From the NCBI GenBank assembly GCA_015956445.1, contig WIUZ02000005.1, forward strand, positions 62,001 through 126,000: 64,000 nucleotides of DNA, given 5' to 3'. The DNA is from Thelephora terrestris. Taxonomy: Eukaryota; Basidiomycota; Agaricomycetes; Thelephorales; Thelephoraceae. The notes beneath the pieces were generated by a model. The model was not told the origin of the DNA, made no database searches, and saw nothing but the letters and a program-made list of their open reading frames with translations. The translations under genes and the position numbers were made by a program. Positions 22,137 to 33,470 of the stretch are shown here, piece after piece (positions within the stretch are counted from its first letter, which is position 1; every line of letters starts with the position of its first letter).

Positions 22137-22826
22137 CTAATCTGGAAAAGAAAAGATAGCAGATTCTTTGCCGTTCAACAGCAACAAAGTATGGTGTACA
22201 ATGGGCCAAATGAAGATGAGGCACACCACAATACGGAAAGAAGCGGCCATAGCACCATGGATTGTCTTGAAATCCCAGCGAGGCCTGAAATCTTCATCAT
22301 CGTGAGCCGGGGTTGGGGAACGATCACGGACCGGGGTTGGGGAGCGATCGCGGGCCGGAGTTGGGGAACGATCGCGGGCCGGGGTTGGGGAACGATCACT
22401 TCTGTTGGAGGCCAAGGTCGACTCCCATAGGGATGATATGACTTTGATGTCGTTATCAAGGAGGCTGACGAGATCACCGCGAATGATGTATGGAAGAAAT
22501 GGGGTGATCCCCCTCGGATCCAACTGGAGGCATGGGTTAAAGACTACGAACTGATTAGTGGCGAATCCGGGCAGATGGGATGGGTTGATGAACGGACAGT
22601 GTTGTAGATTGTCTGGGTACTTAGCTTCAGCATCGTTGAGGGCGTCAAAGTTGTCCGCTATATCTGTGTGTGGGTTGCCGTTAGGCACTGCAAAGAGGAA
22701 GAGTCCTGGGAGGAGGGGGAGGTATCGCGGGTCACGTCCCGCTGCCTCAAGGATATCTGTCGAGATTTGTGAGGAGGGATGCGGTACGATGGTGCACAGC
22801 GAGAGAATGCTTACAACGTTTGACAT
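22137..22826 (-). CDS. Hypothetical membrane protein with SPTPARDR repeats, 229 aa
   Basis: The frame opens at ATG 22826 (MSNVVSILSL) and runs to a stop at 22137-22139. A TATAAG lies about 75 bp upstream on the minus strand. The N-terminus is hydrophobic and could be a signal anchor. The middle is ordered (PGLFLFAVPNGNPHTD, NQFVVFNPCLQLDP, GITPFLPYIIRGDL). It is followed by four 8-residue units of the type RDRSPTPA and a second hydrophobic segment near the C-terminus (IVVCLIFIWPIVHHTLLLL). No intron is needed. I do not recognise the family. The TTG further upstream is not a credible start in a eukaryote. Confidence 0.55.
   Translation of the reverse strand: MSNVVSILSLCTIVPHPSSQISTDILEAAGRDPRYLPLLPGLFLFAVPNGNPHTDIADNFDALNDAEAKYPDNLQHCPFINPSHLPGFATNQFVVFNPCLQLDPRGITPFLPYIIRGDLVSLLDNDIKVISSLWESTLASNRSDRSPTPARDRSPTPARDRSPTPVRDRSPTPAHDDEDFRPRWDFKTIHGAMAASFRIVVCLIFIWPIVHHTLLLLNGKESAIFSFPD
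22303..22400. repeat. 24-bp tandem repeat
   Basis: Four units of GGGGTTGGGGAACGATC with GCGGGCC or ACGGACC spacers, encoding RDRSPTPA on the minus strand. The units differ by a few bases. Confidence 0.85.
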
Positions 22827-22903
22827 GAGCGTCGGGACGCTGACCTGAGACCATGGCGGGGTAGAAAATCTGCCAGTCAGATGCAATTCAGCGGGGCCTT
22901 ATA

Positions 22904-25900
22904 AAGAAAACGACGCCTCACCGTGCTTCAAACGTTGAGAATTTGAAAGGCTAGGTACGATCGGGTGTGATCGTTATCATGTCGTTCATCGACATCGTAT
23001 TGGATCTTGATTATGTAAATCAAGATCACTGCATCTGACCCTTCCAGGGTGGCAGTCGCGTGGTGTTGTGAACCACCCGAGGATCAATCCCTCACCACTG
23101 CGGGGAGGCAGGGAATTCGGTCGGAAGACTTGTTTCTTAGCCATGGTGAACAGCCAGGTTGCTCCTCTATGTTGGCGACGAGACTGACTTCAATCAGGTA
23201 TGCGTAGCGGCACAGGTGGGCCATTTTCAAGCAGCGCAACTTGGCAACCTGAGCCTTGTGTTGACAACGTGTTCAGGATTGTCAGATGCCATCTTTTAGT
23301 GACTCGAGCGTCTTGCCTCGAGGTATTACGACTAAATCTCAACATCCCGGAGACCGCCGAGGCGTGTTAACAGCAAGTCCCAGACATGTCTCAAAACCAC
23401 TCTGGGCGTTTGCCGCCTCACCTTACCTGTCCCGGACATGATGACTCGGATTCGAAGTCAACCGACATCTTGTCACGGCCCTCAGGGCATCTCAGCCCGG
23501 AGACTCCAACCTATGTCACAGCATACTGCAACTGTACGTCCTGACTTCTGCACCTTGTGATAAATAGGTCTAGGTTTCGAAGACCCTTCTCCCCAGAATG
23601 GACGTGAAGTATGATGCGAGGCGTCCTTGGTATCGACACCAGGGTAAGCATGTCCGGTGATTCTTGGCGTGTAGCTCCCGGTCTAAAGCCTAGCGGTGAG
23701 CAGCGCTCTCAGAACCCTTCTTCTGACAAAAGGTTTTCGTCGACCATTCCTCAACGACTCGTCAATCCCATCAGGAAAAACGCACGCTTCTCGACCATGC
23801 AACGCATGTCACCAAGCTTCTTCTTCGGTCCGAGAACAATGCTTGATTACTCGTCCATCGGTGAAACTGACGACGAGATCTCCCATGAGACGGTGCTCAA
23901 ACACAACCTATCGCTCTCCCCACTTCTGGTTCGCCCTCCCTCGACACGAACACCGCGCAGGTCAGGTGTCCGAGAGTTATGCTTGTGCGTCGGGCAAACC
24001 ATATATCATCCCTGTAGGGAGGTACCACAACGATTGATAAAAAAATCGTCAGGTGTTTGGTGGAGACCACAGGTCAAACCGACGTTGTCCTGTCTCGCCC
24101 ACACAAGGGTGGATCTGGCCACGTTAGAGCAAACGCGCCACAGAGGATGGTGAGCCAAACAGCCCGAGGAGGCGCTTCAACGATCTGTGGCTGATCATCT
24201 CCATTTTCCTTGCAGGCGGACGAAGTTGTCGGATCTCATAGCTCTCCTGATCAATGCGATCGCGGCAGTAACCCAACAATCTAGCTTGCGGGTTTTTCGC
24301 GATGGCTGGGCTCCTTTCGTCTCTTCTCCCATCTTGCCGTGCCATTCTTGCTCCTCGCATCGAACCCACGCATCCAGAAGGGTCAACCAACTCCACCTCG
24401 AGTTCACGGAAAGGCTGATCGAAGCCTATGCCAGGTACGATATCAATCTTTTGCTTTCGGATCCGTGCGTGGCAGACCACGGCCAGAACCCGTCCATCCA
24501 TCCTCCATGGCCCGCGATGAGGCTCACCGGTCTAGACTGAATCGAACTTACAGGGTCAATCCGCCCACTTCTGAGCTAGAGCGTCTGTCCGCGATCTGTA
24601 TATCTCGCCCCCGTGATTTTCTACTCGCCTTGGAATTTTGCCGCCTTCAGACATGCGACAAAGGATGAGGATACAACGCGCAGGACGCCTCCGCCGCAAT
24701 GGCATGCAAATTGACGAGGTAGAGATTTCCTATTGCGACTGTCTCGTTCAATCGTTAATATATTACTTAGACTCGACTTCGCCATTGTCCACACCTCTTC
24801 GTCGGTCCCACAGTGAGGAGACCATGGCTGGATCTGCCGCCGGGCGCTGCCACAAGTCTCGACCCCGAAAGCGCGGTGAGGTTATTGCCCACACAACTAC
24901 TCCCCCGAGCACTCCAACTCTCGGTGTCCAAAGGTCGAGGAGGCGCGAGTGAACTTGTATGTCACAATTATATTTCTAACTATTTGCGATGTCTATCTAA
25001 CGACACCTTTCAACAAAACACAAAACACCGACCGGGAGCAGTACAAAAAAGAAGAGGCCGAGAGAGAAGAGGCCAAAAAGGAAGAGGCCGAGAAAGAAAC
25101 TTAGATGGGTCGTGGTGTCTGTCGCGAGAGGGTGTGGGTAGGGCGTGGCGGAAGGGTGTGGTATGGGGACGGGAGGATGTTAGACATCGGTAGACCGCGT
25201 CGAACGTCACCGTCTTTAGCTCCGAATAGAAATTGTTTGCTCTCGCTCGATCCCGGTGTGAATGCAAGATCTGTTTGGATCTACTATATAATCTATTCAA
25301 ATTTAACCGTACAAATGAGACCATTGTAAGTTAAACACCGCTACAATTAGAAACTAATGGACCGAATCTAAGGAATGTGCCGTTTGCGCGAGTTATCCAA
25401 TCCGGTCAACTATCCGATCAATTTCGAACGGGTTCGCCCGGGTTCGACTTCGACCGGTTTTTCACTGGGGACCAACACGGGGGTCGTTGGCCTTGTCTCA
25501 TCTGGCCTCTTCGCACCCTGCGGCTTGCCTCCACGCGCTCCTGAGGGTTCTCCACTTGGACTTGCGCTGGACTCAACCCCCTCCCTCCCTGCACTGCACG
25601 ACGACCTCGTCGTTGGGACTGGAGGTGAGAGACCTAAATCGGACCTGTGTGTTACATGCTGATCTGGACCCCTCAGCTGCATCCATGGCGTAGAAGCCTT
25701 AACAACATCCGCCTCAATCGAGCGTAAACGCCAAGTTCCCGACATCCACCTCAATCGGGCGTGAACACCTTACCAACATCCACCTCAATTGGATCGTGCC
25801 TTATCACAACTTCCTGAGAGTGAGTTGACGATTGACAAGAGCACCCCCACTGAGGCTCTGACAGGTTGAATCTTTGTGGTTTATGAAGTTGGGTCCGTCC

Positions 25901-26319
25901 TGGACCCATTTCTCGACTCTATTCTCGGCCTTGTCGAGGAAGGAGTCGACGCCCTCACGAATACGGAGACAAGGGCTAGGAGGGACAAAGACCTGGCTTT
26001 CGTCGTTGGCAGTTGGCGTGAGGCCGCTGCCGCAGTACCTGGCCGATTTGGGGACCCAACCGGCAGTCGGTGCGCTGATCATGGCTTGTATGCCAAGTGC
26101 CAAACTCTTCTGCCTTGCCATAATCATCAACCGCAGACCTGTTGCCTCCTGGGGATCGCGCGTGACCGAACGCAGGAGAGGAGGCTGCCCGTGGGAACGA
26201 CGTGGAGAATGGGCGAAATGGCTGAGAAGACGATGCACTGAAGAGATGGAGGACGAGGTTAAGGGACAAGAGGGGGTGGTCTAACTAACGAGCCTTCCCT
26301 CTCCTCCGCTGCCAGTGCG
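22904..26319. other. Accessory stretch with only relics
   Basis: No gene can be supported. Visible items: a copy of the AATCTCAACATC(C/T)CGG motif at 23334 related to the R1 head; open frames at 23611-24153 and 24187-24540 without splice partners; a charged, coiled-coil-like tail (KEEAEREEAKKEEAEKE, stop at 25100-25102) that looks like the 3' end of a lost gene; and both-strand open frames at 25804-26284 that I could not choose between. Confidence 0.4.
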
Positions 26320-27830
26320 TCGATCGTCAACTCACAGCACCGTGCCAAATCAGGGGGGCTGGGAGTATCTCTGGCCGGAAATGCTCCCGCGGTCTCTCAG
26401 GCCAGATCGGATTTCACTCGTTTTGCTGATGCTTTGTCTGATTATCCCAAGATTGCCCACCTCGTCTAATAGCCGAGTCCTATCGCGCCTCCTCGGATGT
26501 CCTCGTATGACCTCGCCAGACCATTCGCGACCCGGTTCCATCGCTGAGCTCGTGCGCCAACAACAAGGCAGCGAAGCGTGAGCTCAGCGAATCGGTACAC
26601 TTCTTTCCTTGCCTTTACGTTGCGCCTGGGACTTGTACTGTACTAGTTGTGTTGAATATTATTGGTTTTTTTTTCTTATCATATCCGGTGACGGCCTCGT
26701 GAGATTGAACTGCTTTTTTCGACGGCCTGCTGACTCGAATCACGACAACGCCGGCTCCTCGATCACGATCACACGTCCTTTTCGGGTTCGTCAGTTGCTC
26801 CTGAGCGTCGAAAAATGCTCCCTCCGCTTTTCCGCACGGAGCAACTGTTCGGGCACGAGTTTTCTTTTTTTTAATCTCTTTTTCGTCCATCCCGCTCGCT
26901 CCCACCCAAGTCCGTCTCTCCCGGTTCAAAAACTGAGACCGCTCCGCTGACTATAGGTATCGTCCCATTCCGAATCGCGTCCTCCTCGCCTCTGAATTCG
27001 AGGCTGGATTCCAGCCTACCACTGATGGTTTCAAAGGCGAACTTAGGGAACGACAGAACAAAGGCAGAATATTTCAACATGGTGTGCCACGAAATCTCAG
27101 GCTGGTGTCCAGCACAGCAGAGTCGCACCACCGCAACGCCCGTCCAGTCAAGACGTAGGTCTCCATCTCATCCGTGAGCTAAACCTCAACGGCGAGCGAC
27201 AGTTTGGCTTCCCGACTCCGTTCACCGGCCGCGAGCTTATGGAGATGTGGCCCGCCCTCGCTCGCCCCTCAGACGCCCGATCTCCGCAGTTCGACTTACT
27301 TTCGCTCTCAAGAACGGGCCTTCTTCTCTTGAGAAAACTCGTTTTTCCGATTCCGAGTCCCAATCGATATTGATGGACCCTACGCTTGGGGCAGTTCCAT
27401 AAAGCAGGAAAAGGGTAAGGCTCGAGCTGAGCCTCCGCAGCTTTCCGTTATCCCACGCCCGCATCCACAGCAACAACATCAGCCGCCATTGCAACAACCC
27501 TCACCTTCTTCATCGTGGACCATCTCCCCTCCATCTCAGCACCAGTCGCCTACTGAGTGACGGAGGGCGCATGCTCTTACCACAACCGCACAAACTTCAT
27601 CGTTCGCAAACGATTCCGATTAACCCCCTCCCTGTTTTCGCCGGCCCGACGAATAACCACCGCGTGGGCCAATATCAGGTGGCGGGACATCATTCGCAAT
27701 ACCCATATCCACCGCCCGAACTTAGACACAAATCACCCACCATCATCGAAGACGATGCCTGGCGACGCCCTACGCCCTATTCTGAGCGAAGGAGAGCCGG
27801 GAAAGCCCCGAGGAGGAAATGTGGTTAGCA
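26320..27830 (+). pseudogene. Decayed multi-exon coding relic
   Basis: Several blocks read like real protein but sit in different frames separated by stops. One near 26290-26460 includes ARSDFTRFADALSDYPKIAHLV; one near 26950-27155 includes RPIPNRVLLASEFEAGF; one near 27190-27330 includes PTPFTGRELMEMWPALAR; a Gln/Pro-rich one near 27420-27560 continues in another frame to 27828. They could be exons of one disabled gene, but I cannot name the family. Confidence 0.3.
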
Positions 27831-28624
27831 TGTATATCTCTCCCCTTGTTTTCCGCGGAGCGTGCTTCTCCTCGTTACCATCATCCTCGCGCTGATTCAT
27901 CGATGCTCCCTTCTGTTGCATTTCCTCGTTCATGGTTTTTTTTTTGCCATCTCCGCACTTTTCCGTGTTGATTATCGATTACGCTATGAAAAATGAATTG
28001 CGATTGCCTGCACCGCCTTACAGAGCACTGCGACAAACGCTGACCAGTTTCAAAGGTCAGGGGGGGTGCCACTTGATTCATTTTGGAATATTACGGCGCG
28101 CGAGATGGATGTGAATTGGCGAGGTTGTAAAACTCGGAGTACCGCTGCAGCGTTCTGTTTGGATGGCGCTTATAGTGAGGAGCAAGGGAATATTGTACTT
28201 GGTTCGCGATTTTCAAACTCCTTCCACGAGGCTGCAGAGCTGACCAAAAGTTCGATCGATCGTTGCCGCGAGGTTCTTAGCGCCCTGCGGATCAACAGCC
28301 AGCGGACTCCGGAGCACCCAACGCCCGTGTGCATTCCACCGTTTACATTCGTTCCGCCCCCTTGCTGGGTTTACTGCTACCAGAAGCTCCTTGAGCTTTT
28401 CTGCTTGCAGTTGCTTTACACGTTCCTTCTGGTTGGACCGCGTCCGTTTCTTCTGCGAGGGTCAAGCTTCGCACGGTTTCTGTACCCCGCCTCCAGTTCG
28501 TTGGGAACCTGCTTGGTTCTGGCTATCTTTCACGGCCTCAACTTCAACCTCGCTGCCCCATCAATAGTCAGATTCCACCGTTTATCGTAATCCCCGCCAG
28601 CAACAAATACGCCAATCCGTCAAT
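27831..28624. other. Spacer upstream of the dioxygenase gene
   Basis: An unspliced open frame (28066-28590) has an unconvincing composition and no motif, so I do not call it. The promoter of the dioxygenase gene should lie at the right end, but no clear TATA box was identified. Confidence 0.4.
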
Positions 28625-30353
28625 ATGAAGTGAGGGTGCTTTGTTGTCCAAAATTACGTCCGCTAACCGTCGCAGAAATTTGCGGCTTCGTCAGAATTCC
28701 CCAGCTGTGCAAAGGGCTAAAGCCGATGCGGAGAAAAGCTCTTGTACGGAGGTTAGTATGTGTTATTTATCCCGGCATTCTCGTTCTGATAGAGAAAAGT
28801 CCATATTTCTAGACGTCGATATTCACATCAACGATGCCGTTGAGAAATCTATGGCAATCCAGGACCGTCTCTTTTGCCGACCGCGGTCGTGGAGCCTTTC
28901 ATCGCTCTCCTCGCTGTCGTCGATTGACAGCGATTGCCCGTGTTGTGCCTCTGCAGATGGTTCACCTGCCAACAACCCCACCGCCGTGGATGATACCCCG
29001 TTCGTTTGCAAAATTCTGCTCGCCGATACCGTTCAGGCCCGCCCATCCGCCAGCGCCACGCCGCCCACCATCACCGTCCAGGCCCAACCGTCCACCGATG
29101 CCGTACCGTTTGCCGTTTCCGTTGCCGAAACCCAACGACCCTCCAAAAAACGACGGCGACGTGCCCAGAAGGAAGGCGAACAGAGTCACCAGTCCAAGAG
29201 GTACAAACGGAACCCACCTGTCCGAAACTTGTCCCGAAGGGAACACATGCAAAATGGGAGGGAAAAGAAGGCTGCTGGCGAAGCAGTCCACGCAGCTGTG
29301 AGCTGGGCCGAGCTTCGGGGCTCGCGTATGGAAAATCTATCCAACAAGTTGTACACGTTGGAGGAGGTTGAGTTGATGGGACTAAAGGTGGTGAGCTGGG
29401 ACGGAATGTGAGCAACGTTACGTTTCCTGTTTCACTCCAGTTTCTCACTGTAATTTCAGCACCACAAAGCCTATTCTCACCCGGTCAAAGGAGCTAGTGG
29501 CTCTCCTTGCAGGAAGGCCAAACGACGCTAGTTTCGTAGATTCCCTTCGAGATCTAGAAGGTAAAATGGACGCAGCAAACAAATGCACCCCTGAGAAGTG
29601 GGCCAAAAGGAAAAGGGACGGCCGTGGACATCACGTTGCAGTTTCCATGGGGCTATCTTATGGCGGAGGGTCTAAGGTTCGTTTGTTATCTGGCAGGTTT
29701 CACGATCCTTACTGTCTTTCCAGCACCCAGGCCAACTCAAGATAGCGTCAAGAAGCACCTTTCAGACCGCCAAGTCTTTTGTTGAACATTTAGGAATGCG
29801 TCGACTAGTTGGATTTACTAGAGGTGAGCATGAGCTTTCCCAATGCTGCGTCTACGGCTGAGGCGACTTTTCAGCTACCACCTCAACGTATGCACCCTCC
29901 TTGTGCAACTTCGTCACCGAAAGTCTGGAAAAGCTCAAGAACGAAAACAAACGCTTCAAGACAATCTACGAAGGCCCGTACTCCGCAGTGACGTTCAACC
30001 TGGGTGGGAAGGTCTGCAATTTCCCCCACAGGGACTATAAGAACCTTGCCTGGGGTTGGTGTGCTGTCACTAGCCTAGGAACCTACGATCCTAGACTGGG
30101 AGGACATCTTGTCCTCTGGGAACTCGGCATTGCGGTGGAATTTCCACCATACTCCACCATCATGCTACCCTCTGCGATTCTCACGCACTTCAACATCGCC
30201 ATCCAAGAAGGAGAGAAGAGGCTGTCTATTGTTCAGTACAACTCTTCGGGCCTGTTTCGGTGGTTGGCGTATGGCGGTCCAAAAGGGAACAAAGATAAAA
30301 GCGGGAATGCTTGGTGGGACGATCCTTCCCATATGTTTAACGTTCTCGATTAG
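28625..30353 (+). CDS. TET/JBP-like 2-oxoglutarate Fe(II) dioxygenase, six exons
   Basis: Exons 28625-28629, 28676-28755, 28813-29407, 29460-29676, 29724-29823 and 29875-30353 give 491 aa without a stop; introns are 46, 57, 52, 47 and 51 nt. The N-terminal third is disordered with a segment DVDIHINDAVEKSMAIQ, an Ala/Pro stretch and a basic cluster KKRRRRAQK. The catalytic core carries the iron-binding HxD pair (H384, D386 in PHRDYKN), the distal histidine H437 (AILTHFN) and a candidate 2-oxoglutarate-binding R448, with GWCAVTSLG, GGHLVLW and SGLFRW as expected for the fungal branch. Family members oxidise 5-methylcytosine in DNA; this copy is inferred to do so. The family is strongly expanded in mushrooms and often linked to DNA transposons. 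It neighbours a helicase relic and MITEs here. It appears intact. Confidence 0.8.
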
Positions 30354-30880
30354 TTCTTAGCACCGTCTAACAACGAGGTATCGGGGTGCTGTTAGCCAAA
30401 GTTTGATGACAAACATCTGGATGCCGTCGGTTGGGGTGACGGCGAGCAACTTCCCGCTGGGCTTGATTAGACAACAAATATATATGTTTGCCGTATAAGT
30501 TACTGCCTAATCTTAAGCCATGTGACCGATTCCCAACATCTCGGCAACTACCGGGGTAAGCACAGCGCCAACGTCTTCTTCCAAAACAACAACTTGATCC
30601 TGGCCCCCCTCATACCCTACGTCCGCGACGCCGTCTTCGCTGCCGGTAAGAAGGGAGAGTGAACCGCCAGAAGTGAATATTGGGGAACGAGATTTCTTGC
30701 AAGACTTCGTTGGAAAAGCATGGGTTTTTCATGGAGCGCATCACCGCTGCGCTTTACTTGGATCTGGGACTCTTCATCCGCACCGCGTTTGATATCACCT
30801 CAGATAAAGACACGCAGGGCTCCGTGGCCGCTTATAAGTCCGTTCTTGGGCGAGCGCAAACCTAGTATTCCCTTGACTTA
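30354..30880. other. Spacer with R1 head motif
   Basis: At 30527-30562 lies AACATCTCGGCAACTACCGG, the head shared with R1 copies A and D, followed by a short coding-like segment (SANVFFQNNNLILAPLIPYV) that probably belongs to the N-terminal region of the helicase unit downstream. Confidence 0.5.
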
Positions 30881-33470
30881 CGCGCCCTGAGAAAAACTTT
30901 CGCTGAACAGCGGTTCGACCGATCAAACCCAGACCTGTTTGCTTTACGCGCTTGGGCTTGCTACATCGGAGTGCAGGGACTCCTCTCAACAAGCTGGGTG
31001 CGGTTGGCACATCAATCAAGGTCAAGGAGGCACATTCCAATTTTCAGCCATGTCTGGTTTCTATCTGACTGCTCTCCGCGTTAGGACCTGGAACGGATGT
31101 GCAAATGCGTCCGAGATACCAATCGTTTGGATTCTTTGAAACCCCACTACACCAAAAACGACATCAGCCCTGAGATCGGTGTCACCAAGCGCGGCCTAGA
31201 TCTTAAGGCACACGCTTCAAAAATCGCATCCGGAAGTCTGAGGACCAGGTGAGGGCCTATTTTTTTTACGCCCTCCAGCATCACACCTGATTGATCTGTC
31301 GGATGGTCCCGCATAGCACCTCCGTTTCAAAACTGACCAAGGCAAATTCAAAGGTCGCGTGAAGGGAGTTTCAGGCAAATCTGTCAAGGTCGCCCCGAAG
31401 ACCAAATTCAGTGAAACTGCCAAAATCGAATACGTCGTCACGGTTGGCAAGGAGGGCCTCACCATCGCTGGAACCTCCCGCGCGAGTCTGGTCTTAGGCG
31501 CTTTCGAGGGTGCAGGTGCACTCCTTTCTAGCCCGTTTGTACGAAAGATTTTCTTCCCGGATTTCCACTTCACACGTTGAAGCGGCCCAAGATGCCCAAG
31601 ACTCAGCCCAAGATCAACTTTACCTACCGGCCCTTGAACGCACCTCAGAGGAAGGCAGGGGAGAAGTGCCTTAGTAATGAGGAGGAAGACCGCCGCGTTG
31701 TCGTTGTTGTAAGCTCACGCATCCTTGTTGCCTTGGTTCGGCTCACAGCGGGTAACAGGGGCCGCCAGGGACCGGCAAGACCACCGTAATCGCGGCCGCT
31801 GTACAGAGAAAAGTCGCAGAGCGCGGGTCAAATACAGTCTGGGTCATTGCGCAGTCAAACGTCGCAGTCAATAAACGTCGCGGAGAAATTTGTCGACTCT
31901 AGTTTCTTGTATTTCAAGCTCCTCGTCTCGCAGGATTCCCATTTCGACTGGTAATGCTTTTCTGAATATGCTACCTCGTTCTCTTTGATTGACCGAGGCC
32001 GAATGGCACTCAAGGCATGAACATCTGTACGAAGCCATCCTCGACAACATGATCGACTCTGGGGAGTTCCAAAAGTCAATAGTCGACAATGAAGGTCTCT
32101 TGATGGGAAGTCGGGTCATCCTTTGCACGACAAGTATGCTGTCGGGGAACAGGGTCATGGACTGTGGGTTCACGACGCTATAGCGGCTCCTTACGGACAA
32201 GAGGACATCCCGGAGCTAAGGAGCGTGTTTGAGTGGTCGTACCTCAGGGACAATGAAGTCTTCCTCAATACCCAACGTATGTTTTCTTCCTCTCCCAAGC
32301 TGATCATCACGTTTTCTCTTTCTTATCAGATCGAATGCCAACAATCATCAGAAGCTTTATATCTCGCCACGTCTACTCTTCGAAACTCCACACCGAACGC
32401 AATATTCGACTCGAACCTGCTGTCGCTTCGTTGGCGTGAGCAACGGAGGGGAGACCAAGAAGGGTGTTAGTTGGGTATGCAAGGCTCTCTCCAAACACGA
32501 ATCCATCGCTGAGGCTGAAAATCCGCGCCCTGTTTAGAGCAAGGGCGAAATTCAAGCCGCAGTCCGTATAGCCAAGCAACACATCCAGGAGGGCAAAAAC
32601 TTCAAGATCATCACCCCTTACGGTGCCCAACGAAACGCGATCGAGAACGCGCTCAAGACGGCAGGCCTCACCTGGGAAAACGCCGTGTTCAACGTCGACT
32701 ATTTCCAGGGAAACGAGAAAGACCACATCGTAGTCTCGGTCGTCCGAACGTCATCTCTCACTGGGGGCAAGGGCACCTGGAATTGGTGATTACATCTTGA
32801 TTACATGGTGAGTTCATGTGCACTTTTCAATGATTGTAATCGCCGATTCCAGGTTGATTACATTTCAAATGTTACCTTGACATGTAATCCAACCAATGTC
32901 CACCAATTCCATTTGAAATGTTCTCACCAAATGTTTCTGGGATGTTTTTTACCTGTCGGCAAAAATGATATTGCAATGTAGTCAACATGTTCTTCAATCG
33001 TCCGAGATGTAATCTAAATGCACTCAAAAACATGAGATGTTTTCACAATGTGCCCAGTAGGCACATTCAGGAAACATTGCTTGGGAACATTTTGAGGAAA
33101 TTTCAAATAGAGTTGGTGGGCACAGTTGAATTACATGTCAAGGTAACATTTGAAATGTAATCAACCTGGAATCGGCGATTACAATCATTGAAAAGTGCAC
33201 ATGAACTCACCATGTAATCAAGATGTAATCACTGATTCCAGGTGCCCCTGCCCCCAGTGTCTGGGGTTCACGAAGAACATGAGGCGGACGAACGTGATGC
33301 TTTCGAGGTGTAAGAAGAGCATGGTGAACTTGACTCATTGTTTGTTCTTGCAGAAAAAAGCGGTCGCAAAGGCAGTTTGCGAAGGAACACGTACCCAAAA
33401 CTGGCTGGGTGACTTTGGAAGATCTGATTCTTCGCCGGTGGCAAGCCGTTCGACCCGTTTGATATCGGGG
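30881..33470 (+). pseudogene. UPF1-like SF1 helicase, internally deleted and interrupted
   Basis: Recognisable SF1 helicase pieces in order: a leading domain (RFDRSNPDLFAL; GVSGKSVKVAPKTKF near 31370), motif I GPPGTGKT after a 50-nt intron (31708-31757), motif Ia-like VWVIAQSNVAV, the segment GSRVILCTTSMLS, motif III-side APYGQEDIPELRSVFE, then FKIITPYGAQRNAIE, FQGNE and VVSVVRT, and finally MRRTNVMLSRCKKSM. Between GFTTL and APYGQ the Walker B segment (DEAS-type) is missing, a deletion that would abolish ATP hydrolysis. Several stops and frame changes follow, and a 501-bp MITE lies between motif VI and the MRRTN segment. From memory, this helicase is heavily amplified in Agaricomycetes. Here it is certainly dead. 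Confidence 0.8.
32759..33259. mobile_element. 501-bp palindromic MITE, CACTGGGGGC ends, TSD TCT
   Basis: The ends are CACTGGGGGCAAGGGCACC and its inverted partner (GGGGCAGGGGCACC type). The arms match for about 130 bp, with GATTACATCTTGATTACATG and GCCGATTCCAGG in both. The flanks are TCT at 32756-32758 and 33260-33262. CACTA-superfamily elements begin CACT and make 2-3 bp duplications, so this is best read as a non-autonomous CACTA-type element. It has no coding capacity. It landed inside the helicase relic. Confidence 0.85.

Noticed and set aside
28066-28590. 174-codon ORF upstream of the dioxygenase gene
   Set aside because: No motif, no splice partners and hydrophobic low-quality composition in the second half; probably chance.
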